Source of the DNA: Lewinellaceae bacterium SD302
GTDB taxonomy: Bacteria > Bacteroidota > Bacteroidia > Chitinophagales > Saprospiraceae
Assembly: GCA_002591745.1 (NCBI GenBank)
Contig: PDLQ01000023.1
Span: 1-64,000, forward strand
Direction: 5' to 3'
Length of the DNA: 64,000 nt
The notes under the pieces were generated by a model that was not told where the DNA came from, did not search any database, and was given only the letters and a program-made list of their open reading frames with translations. A program made the translations under genes and the position numbers. This document shows, piece by piece, positions 17,276 through 26,466 of this stretch (positions within the stretch are counted from its first letter, which is position 1; each line of letters opens with the position of its first letter).

Positions 17276-18244
17276 ATGAAAACCTCAATCTTTTTTCCAG
17301 CAAACGCCCACGAAGGCTGCGTTTGGGTAGCGGCCCAACAACGTCTGTATTTTACAACCTTACCCGATTTAGATAACAACCGAGTGGCCCTCCGGCACCT
17401 CGATTTCGCCGGTCAGGAATTGCGATCGGAAGAGAACTGGTCTGAACTGATCAACATTGACCCAACGACCGTCTCCGTCGAAACTTTCCTGGGCAACATT
17501 AACATGGCCAATAGCTTTTGTCTGAGCGCGGACGGAGGGCATTTCCTAGTTTGCGAGCAAGGGGCAGAACGCCAATTATCCGTCCTCAGCAGGATTGACA
17601 TCTTCACCAAAAAGCGAGAAGTACTGATCGACAACTACCTCGACCAGCCCTTCAATTCTTTAAATAAGGTCATCGTAAGTCGCCTTGGCCACTTGATCTT
17701 CACCGATCCGGATTACGGCTTCCGCCAGGGATTCCGCCCACCGCCCGAACTGGAACCCGCGCTTTACGTGAGGCCCACAGGACAAGATGAAATCTTTCAA
17801 GCAAACGAAGAATACTTCGAAATGCCCCACGGCATCGTCCTGAGCAGCGATGAAAGGTCCCTGTTCGTCACTGACACCAGCAGCGATGGCCAGCACGACG
17901 ATGAAGTCGATCTGGATCGCTGTCAGGATGTATATCGTCTGCCGTTCGATCCTCAAAATGGCATCATCAAAGGAAAACCGAAACACTGTTTTCGCGTAGA
18001 TCAGGGTGTGCCCGACGGGATGGTTTTCGTCAACAATCACTTACTGGTCTGCGCCGGCGATGGTATTTACATTGGTGATGAAAACGGCGAATTCCTGCGA
18101 AAAATAGAAATGAACAAAAGCCCGGTCAACCTGGACGCGGTCGGTCCACAAGGGGAGCACCTCTTCGTTACTGTGGATGATGGGGTGGTGTTTTTGCCGG
18201 ACTGGATAGAGACCGGACTGGATAGAGAGATGACATTAAATTAG
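17276..18244 (+). CDS. SMP-30/gluconolactonase-like protein
   Basis: A 322-residue six-bladed beta-propeller protein of the SMP-30/gluconolactonase/LRE family, which hydrolyses sugar lactones or related esters with a bound divalent metal. Seen here are the N-terminal EGCVW metal-ligand Glu region, the substrate-binding FNSLNKVIVSRLGHLIFTDP block (usually NDxxxDxxGxxxFTDP), the EMPHGIVLSSDERSLFVTDTS blade and the late VPDGMVF blade with its metal-binding Asp. The Asn-Asp of the usual first motif is replaced by NK, so metal or substrate use may differ. No signal peptide. Only 18 bp separate its stop from the convergent Lrp gene. Pathway unknown. Confidence 0.85.
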   Translation: MKTSIFFPANAHEGCVWVAAQQRLYFTTLPDLDNNRVALRHLDFAGQELRSEENWSELINIDPTTVSVETFLGNINMANSFCLSADGGHFLVCEQGAERQLSVLSRIDIFTKKREVLIDNYLDQPFNSLNKVIVSRLGHLIFTDPDYGFRQGFRPPPELEPALYVRPTGQDEIFQANEEYFEMPHGIVLSSDERSLFVTDTSSDGQHDDEVDLDRCQDVYRLPFDPQNGIIKGKPKHCFRVDQGVPDGMVFVNNHLLVCAGDGIYIGDENGEFLRKIEMNKSPVNLDAVGPQGEHLFVTVDDGVVFLPDWIETGLDREMTLN

Positions 18245-18262
18245 GCATCTTCCTATACTCTT

Positions 18263-18751
18263 CTACAAAGTTACTGCTGTCGTACTCTTCAGTTCACTCA
18301 ATACGAAGGTGCTGTTTACATTTCCAATGTGCGGTAAGCTGGCCAGCTTTTTAGAAGCGAATTCGTAGTACCCATCCAGGTCGGGAACGATTACTTTCAG
18401 GTGAAAATCAGTGCCCCCACCCACTGCGTAGGCTTCCAATACTTCGGGTAAGGCCGTAATAGCCGTTTTAAGGGTGTTGAAAAATTCGATCTTTTGCTGC
18501 TCCAGGCGCAGGGTGACGAAAACGAGAATTCCAGCCTGTACTTGCCGCTTATTTACCAGCGCGACGTATCGCTCAATTCGCCCTTCCGTTTCCAGCCGAC
18601 GGATACGTTCGTAGACCGGTGTTTTGGTCAGTTTCAGGCGATTAGCTAGCTCCTGTATCGGCATTTTAGCGTCTCGCTGCAGTAAATTCAGCAAGCGACG
18701 ATCAATAGCATCCAGGGGGCGGGGCGGAATATTTCCTTTACCCTTATTCAT
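18263..18751 (-). CDS. Lrp/AsnC-family transcriptional regulator
   Basis: A 162-residue regulator of the feast/famine type. The N-terminal winged helix-turn-helix (about 12-60) reads LDAIDRRLLNLLQRDAKMPIQELANRLKLTKTPVYERIRRLE; the C-terminal RAM domain (about 75-155) binds amino acids and mediates oligomerisation, with the GGGTDFHLKV strand characteristic of the effector site. It is divergent from a DUF3291 gene, and both genes carry a dispersed word just upstream in their own sense direction. Target genes are not evident from the context; Lrp proteins often regulate their divergent neighbour. Confidence 0.93.
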   Translation of the reverse strand: MNKGKGNIPPRPLDAIDRRLLNLLQRDAKMPIQELANRLKLTKTPVYERIRRLETEGRIERYVALVNKRQVQAGILVFVTLRLEQQKIEFFNTLKTAITALPEVLEAYAVGGGTDFHLKVIVPDLDGYYEFASKKLASLPHIGNVNSTFVLSELKSTTAVTL

Positions 18752-18772
18752 CTTTGAGGAGTTTCAGTTATT

Positions 18773-18791
18773 ATGACTTCAAAGTAGCAAT
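18773..18791 (-). promoter_or_regulatory. Dispersed word before the Lrp gene, promoter-like
   Basis: On the minus strand it reads ATTGCTACTTTGAAGTCAT and lies about 28 bp before the Lrp ATG. TACTTTG resembles the -7 box. It is the short-spacer variant (one base between TTTG and AG). Confidence 0.45.
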
Positions 18792-18968
18792 ATTTCAGTT
18801 TTAATTCCCGCAATAACCCGAAAACACTACATCAATTATCTATACATCCTACATTTGCTATACAGTTTTAGTGAGAATTTAGTGGTGGGGCGAAAAACAG
18901 ATTTGCGTTTTTCGCCCTCCTTTTTGACAGGTCGCCGAGCTTTGAATTTTTGATTTCACCCACCAACC

Positions 18969-18985
18969 TTGCTACTTTGCCAGCC
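18969..18985 (+). promoter_or_regulatory. Dispersed word directly before the DUF3291 start
   Basis: TTGCTACTTTGCCAGCC ends at the base before the ATG at 18986. If TACTTTG is the -7 box, transcription would begin at or next to the start codon, giving a leaderless mRNA. Confidence 0.45.
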
Positions 18986-19456
18986 ATGAAAAGCAACTAC
19001 CACCTCGCACAGATCAATATCGCTGAACTCAAAGCCCCGATTGACGACCCGCTGGTTGCCGAATTCCGGGAATCCATCGATTTCGTGAACGAGACCAGTC
19101 GCAGAAGTCCCGGTTTCGTCTGGCTATACCAGGCCGAAGATGGCCAATCTTCTTCCTACGAAGAGCCCCATTTCCCCAATCCACTGATCGTAGTCAATTA
19201 CTCCCTTTGGGAAGACTACATTTCCCTGCATCACTTCGTGTACAATACGGTGCACAGCTATTTTTTAAAAAACCGTAAACGCTGGATGAGCGCAATGGAC
19301 CGACCACACGCGGCCATGTGGTGGGTAAAAGCCGGGGAGATCCCGACGATCAAACAGGCCATTGAAAAATTAAAGCAACTGGAGCAGCATGGCCCCGGAC
19401 CCGAAGTTTTCAACCTGCGCCAACGTTTTAATGCGGATGGAAGTCCCGTTAAGTAA
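18986..19456 (+). CDS. DUF3291-family protein
   Basis: A 156-residue soluble protein. The start YHLAQINIAELKAPIDDPLVAEF and the SPGFVWLYQAE segment match the DUF3291 family, small dimeric alpha/beta-barrel proteins resembling monooxygenase-like folds, often found with quinol or lipid enzymes but without a settled function. HHFVYNTVHSYFLKNRKRW and HAAMWWVKAGEIPT complete the family pattern. I choose the ATG at 18986 because the upstream 12 codons lie within the dispersed word/promoter. It stands alone between the Lrp gene (divergent) and a DUF1569 gene. Confidence 0.85.
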   Translation: MKSNYHLAQINIAELKAPIDDPLVAEFRESIDFVNETSRRSPGFVWLYQAEDGQSSSYEEPHFPNPLIVVNYSLWEDYISLHHFVYNTVHSYFLKNRKRWMSAMDRPHAAMWWVKAGEIPTIKQAIEKLKQLEQHGPGPEVFNLRQRFNADGSPVK

Positions 19457-19655
19457 GCGGCGACAAAAGGCAGCTTTTCTAAAGCCCCTAACTCTTTAGC
19501 CAAGTTCAGATAGAGGTGCTCAGTGCCGGAAACCGGACTCGGGCTTACGACAATTAAACAGCTGGCTATCTTGATTTACCCCAAGGCTAAGAGTCTGGCA
19601 AAATGGTTAGATTTGAAGGTGATTTTTTATAGAATTTCATAACCAACTAATTGCA

Positions 19656-20117
19656 ATGGCTACTTACGCATCCATCTTCGAGCCCGGCGTAACCGATACA
19701 CTCGTTGGCCGAATCAACCAACTGACCGCCACTACCCAGCCCGAGTGGGGTAAAATGAACGTCGGACAAATGTTGGCCCACTGCAATGTGGCTTACGACA
19801 TGGAAACTGGTGAGTTGGCGGTAAAAAACAATTTTCTGACCCGCTGGATGCTGAAGACTTTCGTAAAAAAAGGGGTCGTCAACGACGTTCCCTATCCCAA
19901 AAACGGGCGTACTGCCCCCATCTTCGTCATCACCGATGAGCGGGATTTCACGGCCGAGCAACGTAAGCTAATCAATCACCTCCGACGGGTAGCTGCTCAG
20001 GGAGCCGATTACTACGAGGGCAAGGAAAATGTCTCTTTCGGCCCCATGACTGCCAAGGAGTGGAGCAATATGTACCATAAACACCTGGATCATCACCTGA
20101 CGCAATTTGGCGTATAA
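19656..20117 (+). CDS. DUF1569-family protein (DinB/YfiT-like fold)
   Basis: A 153-residue protein. The RINQLTATTQPEWGKMNVGQMLAHCN segment is the signature of DUF1569, a branch of the DinB/YfiT four-helix superfamily that binds a divalent metal through three histidines; candidate ligands here are the His of AHCN and those of the C-terminal YHKHLDHHLTQF. Members may be thiol-dependent transferases, but the substrate is not known. It begins with ATG, ends 49 bp before a small membrane-anchored protein gene, and carries no signal peptide. Confidence 0.85.
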   Translation: MATYASIFEPGVTDTLVGRINQLTATTQPEWGKMNVGQMLAHCNVAYDMETGELAVKNNFLTRWMLKTFVKKGVVNDVPYPKNGRTAPIFVITDERDFTAEQRKLINHLRRVAAQGADYYEGKENVSFGPMTAKEWSNMYHKHLDHHLTQFGV

Positions 20118-20139
20118 TTAAATAGCCAACAAAAGTGCG

Positions 20140-20147
20140 TATCTTGG
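20140..20147 (+). promoter_or_regulatory. -7-like box TATCTTGG
   Basis: TATCTTGGCCA matches the Bacteroidota -7 consensus except for one base and lies 19 bp before the ATG at 20167. The same TATCTTGGC string precedes the gene at 28254. Confidence 0.4.
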
Positions 20148-20166
20148 CCAAACAAAATACTCGGCC

Positions 20167-20586
20167 ATGATCCGTACCCTCCTCAAACTCGGCGTTTTCT
20201 TGGTAATTGCCGTGCTCGGTTACAATTATTTCCTCGGTGATGAGGCCGAAAAAGCCCAGAGCCGTGAGATCGTGGGCAAAGCCGCCGACCTGGGCAAGGA
20301 TGCCTGGAATCTGCTGCGTGCCGAAAAAGAAAAAATGGACGAGGGCAAATACGACGGTGCCCTGGACAAACTCAAAGGCCTCTACGGCGAATTGCGGGAG
20401 ACGGCGGGAAACCTGAAGGATAGTGACGCTCTGGAGCAGATAAGCAAGCTGGAAGAAAAGCGAAAAGAACTCAGCGAAAAACTGGAAAACGCTACCGCCG
20501 CCGAAAAAGAGGCTACCGCCCGCGAAGTGGAAGAGTTGACTGAGGAAACGGAAGAAGTGATGAAAAAGCTTGAAAAAGGTAACTAA
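20167..20586 (+). CDS. Small membrane-anchored coiled-coil protein
   Basis: A 139-residue protein with an N-terminal membrane helix (about 4-24) and a highly charged, probably coiled-coil remainder rich in Glu, Lys and Ala (LEEKRKELSEKLENATAAEKE and similar). It is probably tethered to the inner membrane with the coil in the periplasm or cytoplasm. I recognise no family. Its end overlaps the start of dinB by 17 bases, so the two are translationally coupled, although no functional link is known. Confidence 0.7.
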   Translation: MIRTLLKLGVFLVIAVLGYNYFLGDEAEKAQSREIVGKAADLGKDAWNLLRAEKEKMDEGKYDGALDKLKGLYGELRETAGNLKDSDALEQISKLEEKRKELSEKLENATAAEKEATAREVEELTEETEEVMKKLEKGN

Positions 20587-21676
20587 ACCCCAAGCGCTGC
20601 GCAAGATCATCCACATCGACATGGATGCCTTTTTTGCTTCCGTAGAGCAGCGGGACAATCCGAAATTACGGGGTAAGCCCGTGGCCGTGGGGGGTGGTAG
20701 TATGCGAGGTGTAGTGGCTGCGGCCAGTTACGAAGCCCGCGTTTTCGGAGTGCGCTCAGCCATGCCGAGCGTGACGGCCAAGCGACTCTGCCCCAACCTG
20801 ATCTTTGTAAAGGGGCGTTTTCCGGCCTACCGGGAAGTCTCCGAGCAAATTCGCTCCATCTTCCTTAGTTACACTGACTTGGTACAACCCCTCAGCCTCG
20901 ACGAGGCTTACCTCGACGTGACCGAGCACAAGCGCGGCCCGGCCTCAGCTACCTTGATCGCCAAAGCTATCCGCCAGGAAATTTTTGCAACCACCCAACT
21001 GACCGCCTCGGCCGGCGTGAGTTTCAACAAATTCCTGGCCAAGGTAGCCAGCGACATCAATAAGCCCAACGGTATGAAAGTGATCATGCCCGAGGAAGCC
21101 CTGGACTTCCTGGCGAAACTGCCGGTGGAAAAATTTCACGGCATCGGCAAAAAAACTGCCGCCCGGATGCACAAAATGGGCTTTCGCACCGGGGGAGATC
21201 TACGGGAACTCAGTGAAGTTGAATTGGCCAGTCGCTTCGGCAAGGCCGGCCGGCACTACTACCGCATTGTGCGTGCCGAAGACCATCGGCTCGTAGACCC
21301 TAACCGCGTACGCAAAAGCGTGGGCGCCGAACGAACCTTCAGCGAAAATCTGACCGAAGTAAAGGAAATGAAGGAAAAACTGGATTTTCTGGCCGAACGC
21401 ATCTACGGCTATATGGTCGATAAGAACAACTTCGGTCGTACCGTTACCCTGAAGATGAAGGACCCCGATTTTCAAATCAACACCCGTTCGCGCAGTTTCG
21501 GGGGGGAAGTCCGTGAATTGACAAGACTTCAGGAGATTGCCCACCAATTGCTGGATGAGAACGTAGCGGAGATGCCGGTCGTGAGATTGCTGGGTATAAG
21601 CGTTTCCAATCTGGAAAAGGAGCACGAAGGAGAAGGGGTGCAGTTGCTGTTACCTTTCCCAGAGGATGCAAAATAA
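20570..21676 (+). CDS. dinB: DNA polymerase IV (Y family)
   Basis: Pol IV carries out translesion DNA synthesis. The 368-residue protein shows the catalytic IIHIDMDAFFASVEQRDNP block (first metal-binding Asp), SYEARVFGVRSAMPS, the second acidic motif SLDEAYLDVT, the helix-hairpin-helix region KFHGIGKKTAARMHKMG and the little-finger domain from about residue 245. The C-terminus ends LLLPFP, which resembles a beta-clamp binding peptide (QxxLF type: VQLLLPF). Start is a TTG at 20570 within the preceding gene; no other start lies before the essential first motif. No LexA-type box was identified. A strong hairpin follows the stop. Confidence 0.95.
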   Translation: MKKVTKPQALRKIIHIDMDAFFASVEQRDNPKLRGKPVAVGGGSMRGVVAAASYEARVFGVRSAMPSVTAKRLCPNLIFVKGRFPAYREVSEQIRSIFLSYTDLVQPLSLDEAYLDVTEHKRGPASATLIAKAIRQEIFATTQLTASAGVSFNKFLAKVASDINKPNGMKVIMPEEALDFLAKLPVEKFHGIGKKTAARMHKMGFRTGGDLRELSEVELASRFGKAGRHYYRIVRAEDHRLVDPNRVRKSVGAERTFSENLTEVKEMKEKLDFLAERIYGYMVDKNNFGRTVTLKMKDPDFQINTRSRSFGGEVRELTRLQEIAHQLLDENVAEMPVVRLLGISVSNLEKEHEGEGVQLLLPFPEDAK

Positions 21677-21708
21677 AAAAGCCTTGAACGAATACGTTCA
21701 AGGCTTTT
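21675..21708. terminator. Bidirectional terminator between dinB and tRNA-Lys
   Basis: The arms AAAAAAGCCTTGAACG and CGTTCAAGGCTTTT enclose a 4-base loop (AATA), with A-tract and T-tract on either side. The hairpin serves the converging dinB and tRNA-Lys transcripts. Confidence 0.85.
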
Positions 21709-21715
21709 AAGAGTG

Positions 21716-21789
21716 TGATTCCTCTGGGGCTCGAACCCAGGACCCCCTCATTAAAAGTGAGGTGCTCTAGCCAACTGAGCTAAGGAATC
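21716..21789 (-). tRNA. tRNA-Lys (anticodon TTT)
   Basis: The minus strand folds into a standard cloverleaf: acceptor GATTCCT/AGGAATC, D-arm with AGCTCAGTTGG, anticodon stem CCTCA/TGAGG with loop CTTTTAA (anticodon TTT), T-arm CTGGG/CCCAG with the GGTTCGAGC loop, discriminator A. CCA is not encoded. It reads AAA and AAG codons. Confidence 0.96.
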
Positions 21790-21957
21790 ATCGGTTGGCT
21801 TTTCAATAAAGCGATGCAAATGTACGGCCAAAACGTCTAACCTCGCAAGTTTTAGGAATAAAATTTTGTCTCAATATCCCTTGTAGCAGATTAACCCAAA
21901 AAGCAACCCGAAGGTTCCGCAAAAATGGCCTGACACCAAATTTTATCTGGTGAATAG

Positions 21958-22359
21958 TTATTCACAGTCATGCCCCGTCTGAACAATCATGGGGTTAGAC
22001 CAGAAAGTGGCGTAGGCATTCGTGGTGGTAAGGTTAACGTAGAGTACCTGACAACGCATGGTATAGTCTCCACTGAAGACCAATTTAAAGGATCGGGCCG
22101 AGCTATTCGTCTGGTAAGCCCAATCTCCATTTTCGTGGGTAATGAGCCAATAGTATTCAATCCGGGTATTGGGGGCCGGGGTAAGTGGAGGCATATTCAC
22201 CACATCGATAATGACGGTATTGGCTTCATCATCGTAACCGGGGCAGAGTTCATCGTTGTAACCTGAGCGTAACTCCAAGCTTAATTGAGCACTCAGGGCG
22301 CCCATAAAGCCGCAGCAAATAAAGGAAACCAACAGCAAGTATTTCATAAAGTTGTTCAT
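21958..22359 (-). CDS. Small secreted protein, immunoglobulin/PKD-like
   Basis: About 133 residues with a signal peptide ending GALSAQ. The mature part is a single beta-rich domain: EANTVIIDVVNMPPLTP..TRIEYYWLITH...GDYTMRCQVLYVN resembles the Ig/PKD-like domains of Bacteroidota surface proteins. Three cysteines (in ELCPGYDD, TMRCQV, GHDCE) may form a disulfide. There is no T9SS sorting domain. I choose the ATG at 22359 because the seven preceding codons are polar and basic and the signal peptide begins at MNNFMKYLLL. Function unknown. Confidence 0.65.
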   Translation of the reverse strand: MNNFMKYLLLVSFICCGFMGALSAQLSLELRSGYNDELCPGYDDEANTVIIDVVNMPPLTPAPNTRIEYYWLITHENGDWAYQTNSSARSFKLVFSGDYTMRCQVLYVNLTTTNAYATFWSNPMIVQTGHDCE

Positions 22360-22587
22360 GGTGTGGCGGGGTAATGGCATTAAATATTAGTGGCAGCAAA
22401 TGCTACACACTGTAAGAATGTTATGCTCGATGTCAATCCCGGTAAAATGTCCTCCCATTCATCCAAAAAACGCAAATCTGGGATATGGGTGGTAGTAGAT
22501 ATACTCAATACAGTTACGTAAAGGTAGGGCCAATGGTTCCTTTTTCGCAAGGAACGGTAGCACTTTACCCATAACTGGTAAACGTAA

Positions 22588-22626
22588 GACGCCGTTTGAG
22601 AGTGTTAGTCACTCCCAAACGGCGTC
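22588..22626 (-). terminator. Hairpin downstream of pgk
   Basis: Arms GACGCCGTTTGAGAGTG and CACTCCCAAACGGCGTC (one mismatch) surround a 5-base loop, 25 bp past the pgk stop. No strong T-tract follows on the minus strand. Confidence 0.6.
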
Positions 22627-22650
22627 TAAATATATAAAAAACAGCTAATA

Positions 22651-23865
22651 CTACCCGTTTACAGCCTTGATGCCGGGCAATTCCTTGCCTTCCAGCAATT
22701 CCAGCATGGCTCCACCACCGGTAGAAACGAAGCTCACCTCTTCGGCCAGTCCAGCCTGATTAATAGCAGAAACGGAATCGCCCCCCCCGATGAGGGTGTA
22801 GGCCCCATTGTCCCTGGTTGCCGCGGCAACGGCCTCGGCAATGGCGTTGGTACCAATAGCAAAATTACTCATCTCAAAAACCCCCATCGGGCCGTTCCAG
22901 AGAATTGATTTGCTCTCGGCAATCACGCCTTTAAACAGTTCGATCGTTTCCGGACCAATATCCAGGCCTTCCCATTCGTCGCCGATCTCTCCGGATGCTA
23001 CGATTTCAGAAACGGTATCATTACTGAACTCCTTACCTACTTTGGTATCGACGGGCAATACGATACGTACGCCCTTTACTTCGGCTTTCTTCAGTAGCTC
23101 GAGAGCCAGTTCCTGCTTATCGGCCTCCACGAGGCTATTGCCCACTTTTCCACCCTGGGCCAGACTAAAGGTGTAGGCCATTGCGCCACCCACCAGCACA
23201 TTATCAGCCAGGTCCAGTAGTTTTTCAAGCAGTTGAATTTTATCACTCACTTTGGCACCGCCAACGATTGCGGTTACCGGGCGGGCCGGGTCGTGCAGTA
23301 GTTTCTTAGCTCCTTCGAGCTCAGCTTCCATTAGTTTGCCAAAAGCCTTTTTATCCGTTGTAAAGAAAGAAGCTACGGTAGCCGTAGACGCATGCTCGCG
23401 GTGAGCGGTGCCAAAGGCATCGTTCACGTAAACTTCGCCCAATGCAGCCATTTTCTCAGCCAGATCACGGTCACCTTTTTCTTCCCCGGCATAAAAGCGG
23501 GTGTTTTCCAGCAACAATACCTGGCCCGGTTCAATGGCTTCCACTGCTTCTTTGGCAGTTTCGCCAATCGTGTCTTCCACGAAGGCGACCTGACAACCAA
23601 TGAGTTCTTCCAGGTGATTCACTACTGGTTTCAGGCTAAACGACTGTCGATCGATACTACCATCTTCCAGTTTTTTCTTCTGAGGCCGCCCCAGATGACT
23701 CATCAGAATTACGGAAGCGCCGTTCTCCAACAGGTATTTGATGGTCGGTACGGCGCCACGCAGGCGGGTATCGTCAGTTACTTTTTGTTCTTGGTCCAGT
23801 GGCACGTTAAAATCTACGCGCACCAGTACTTTTTTGTCCTTTACGTCCAGTTGTTCGAGTTGCAT
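22651..23865 (-). CDS. pgk: Phosphoglycerate kinase
   Basis: Glycolytic and gluconeogenic enzyme that transfers phosphate between 1,3-bisphosphoglycerate and ADP. The 404-residue protein has the N-terminal signature KKVLVRVDFNVPL, substrate-binding SHLGRPQ, the basic-patch HREHAS, the hinge and nucleotide-binding GGAKVSDKIQLL, and the C-terminal GGGDSVSAI and STGGGAMLELLEGK. Length is normal. It lies about 190 bp downstream of gap on the same strand; between them is an inverted-repeat element whose ends are dispersed words, and the right-hand word points toward pgk. Cytosolic. Confidence 0.97.
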   Translation of the reverse strand: MQLEQLDVKDKKVLVRVDFNVPLDQEQKVTDDTRLRGAVPTIKYLLENGASVILMSHLGRPQKKKLEDGSIDRQSFSLKPVVNHLEELIGCQVAFVEDTIGETAKEAVEAIEPGQVLLLENTRFYAGEEKGDRDLAEKMAALGEVYVNDAFGTAHREHASTATVASFFTTDKKAFGKLMEAELEGAKKLLHDPARPVTAIVGGAKVSDKIQLLEKLLDLADNVLVGGAMAYTFSLAQGGKVGNSLVEADKQELALELLKKAEVKGVRIVLPVDTKVGKEFSNDTVSEIVASGEIGDEWEGLDIGPETIELFKGVIAESKSILWNGPMGVFEMSNFAIGTNAIAEAVAAATRDNGAYTLIGGGDSVSAINQAGLAEEVSFVSTGGGAMLELLEGKELPGIKAVNG

Positions 23866-23920
23866 GGGGTCGTGGGTTGGGGTTGTTTCTTTCGGGAGCT
23901 ATGTTATTGGATTGGTGGGC

Positions 23921-24043
23921 ATTGCTACTTTGAAGCCAAAACGATGCCAGAAATCAGACGCTAGTCACTAGATTTCCAAGTGAGACACGCTAAAGCGGCA
24001 GTCTAACAGCAGCGAAGTGGTCTTCTGACTTCAAAGTAGCAAT
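23921..24043. repeat. Inverted-repeat element between gap and pgk
   Basis: A 123-bp element whose two ends are converging dispersed words (ATTGCTACTTTGAAGCCA on the left; TGACTTCAAAGTAGCAAT on the right). The interior has AGACGCTAG and CAGCGAAGTGGTCT motifs also found in the element at 30813-30967. It looks like a non-autonomous intergenic cassette; no gene lies inside. Confidence 0.6.
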
Positions 24044-24057
24044 GCTAAAAACACCAC

Positions 24058-25155
<1,098 letters not shown>

Positions 25156-25225
25156 TTAACAACAGCTAGTGGGGACACACGTTGTGCATGCCTGGCATAT
25201 TTTTGCAAAAAAATCTGCCGTGGCA

Positions 25226-25258
25226 TTTGCACTTTTCAAATTGGTGCGCGTATATTTG
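25226..25258 (+). promoter_or_regulatory. Promoter of tRNA-Glu
   Basis: TTTG (25226-25229) and TATATTTG (25251-25258) are separated by 21 bp and match the Bacteroidota -33/-7 consensus. The tRNA starts 40 bp after the -7 box. The best-formed promoter in the window. Confidence 0.75.
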
Positions 25259-25298
25259 CATCGCCTTACGAAACAGGTGCGGTTGAAAGCAACCACAT

Positions 25299-25370
25299 GG
25301 CCCGTTCGTCTAGGGGTTAGGACGCCAGGTTTTCATCCTGGTAACACGGGTTCGATTCCCGTACGGGCTA
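25299..25370 (+). tRNA. tRNA-Glu (anticodon TTC)
   Basis: Cloverleaf with acceptor GGCCCGT/ACGGGCT (first pair G-T), D-arm TCGTCTAGGGGTTAGGA, anticodon stem CCAGG/CCTGG with loop TTTTCAT (anticodon TTC), T-arm with GGTTCGATTCC and discriminator A. CCA is not encoded. It is followed at once by a terminator. Confidence 0.95.
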
Positions 25371-25372
25371 CT

Positions 25373-25404
25373 AAAGGTCATCGCATTTGCGGTGACCTTT
25401 TTTT
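25373..25404 (+). terminator. Terminator of tRNA-Glu
   Basis: Arms AAAGGTCA and TGACCTTT with inner CGC/GCG pairing around ATTT, followed by a run of seven or more T. A classic intrinsic terminator directly after the tRNA. Confidence 0.85.
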
Positions 25405-25408
25405 GTTG

Positions 25409-25456
25409 GACCTCTCCCCTAACCCCTCTCCTCCGGGGAGGGCAGGTGGAGAGGTC
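25409..25456. repeat. CCTCTCC palindrome at a gene end
   Basis: GACCTCTCC (25409-25417) and GGAGAGGTC (25448-25456) form a 9-bp inverted repeat with an inner CCTCCGGGGAGG palindrome. The right arm touches the stop codon of the minus-strand gene, so it may also end that transcript. This CT-rich string is common between genes in many bacteria. Confidence 0.5.
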
Positions 25457-26127
25457 TACCCCAATAAATTTTTCAGTTTTCTCCGCAGCGCCTCCGTATG
25501 GTCGAGGTCTTCACTGCCGCTGGCCCGATGAGTGAGCTCGCTGATGGTATCCAGCTGCGTCTTCTCGCGTTCAATCCGGTCTTTCATCTCTTCCATATCC
25601 GCTACGTCCACGTAATTGGCCGTGCGCCAACGTTCCAGATCGGCTTCTCCGTTGATAAGTTCCTGGTGCAACTTGCGGGTCTCAAGTAGTGCTTTGAGTT
25701 GCTGTTCTGACTCTTCGAAGAAAATGGCTTTCGCCAGGCGCAAGCCGAGTTCCTGGTCCAGGGCACTTAATATTTTCTCTGCCTTTTTCCGGGCCGATGG
25801 CTCGGGGCTCTTACTTTTCTCCAATTGATCAGATAATCGACGGTGACGATTACGAATAGCCTCCGCTTCGGTACGGTAGACATCGGACTTGTGCCGGCAA
25901 GCGGCAATTTCATTTTCAATCCTCGCCAGTGTGTCGTCTCGGGAAACCGGGGACGTTTTTTTCGACAGCGCACGATAAAGTCCGTAGCCCAAAACCCCAA
26001 CGATCGTCACCAGGGCAAAAAGAATCAGACTCCCCCACAACGCCGGCACGAAACGCAGCAACAGCAAGACAAGCACCGCTATAATGGCGATCCGAATCAA
26101 CTGACTTTCCCGACGGTCTGCTTTCAT
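25456..26127 (-). CDS. Membrane-anchored coiled-coil protein
   Basis: A 223-residue protein with two adjacent hydrophobic segments (about 9-28 and 30-52) and a long charged helical remainder with several heptad-like stretches (IENEIAACRHKSDVYRTEAE, EESEQQLKALLETRKLHQE, MEEMKDRIEREKTQLDTI). It is likely an inner-membrane protein with a cytoplasmic coiled coil. I recognise no family. It is divergent from nhaD across a 340-bp region rich in palindromes. The start ATG is clear; the stop lies in a CT-rich palindrome. Confidence 0.7.
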   Translation of the reverse strand: MKADRRESQLIRIAIIAVLVLLLLRFVPALWGSLILFALVTIVGVLGYGLYRALSKKTSPVSRDDTLARIENEIAACRHKSDVYRTEAEAIRNRHRRLSDQLEKSKSPEPSARKKAEKILSALDQELGLRLAKAIFFEESEQQLKALLETRKLHQELINGEADLERWRTANYVDVADMEEMKDRIEREKTQLDTISELTHRASGSEDLDHTEALRRKLKNLLG

Positions 26128-26466
26128 GCCTGAATATAATTGGGTTAAAAATTTTCAATAATATCTAAACCGTATTTAAACAGAGGCGTTAGGCGACTAT
26201 ATTAAAATACCAAGTCCGAAAACGGGCATAAACCACCCCGTTTTCGGTCCTTTGGCCCGGGCCAAAGGCAAGATGAATGTTTTTTGTTTGTTTATATATA
26301 CGGTGTTCTCATCTTTATGGGAACACCTTTTTATATAACAACCCAAAGTCGCTTAAGATGTGCACCCAGCGTTAATCAATAATCTTTTTTCCGCCGAACT
26401 ATCCTCTGCACAAACATCTTTGCGTATAATAGCGATTAGTATACATACCCCCTCATCCAGCTATCT
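26128..26466. other. Palindrome-rich leader region before nhaD
   Basis: No gene. Three palindromes follow one another on the way to nhaD: CCGAAAACGGG/CCCGTTTTCGG (26216-26247), the perfect 20-bp palindrome starting CCTTTGGCCC (26249-26268), and GGTGTTC/GAACACC with a T-run (26302-26332). ACATCTTTG near 26414 may be a -7 box for nhaD. Confidence 0.5.
26302..26332 (+). terminator. Terminator-like hairpin 135 bp before nhaD
   Basis: GGTGTTC and GAACACC enclose a 12-base loop and are followed by TTTTT. On the plus strand no gene ends here, because the upstream neighbour is divergent, so this may be an attenuator in the nhaD leader or a leftover element. Confidence 0.5.
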
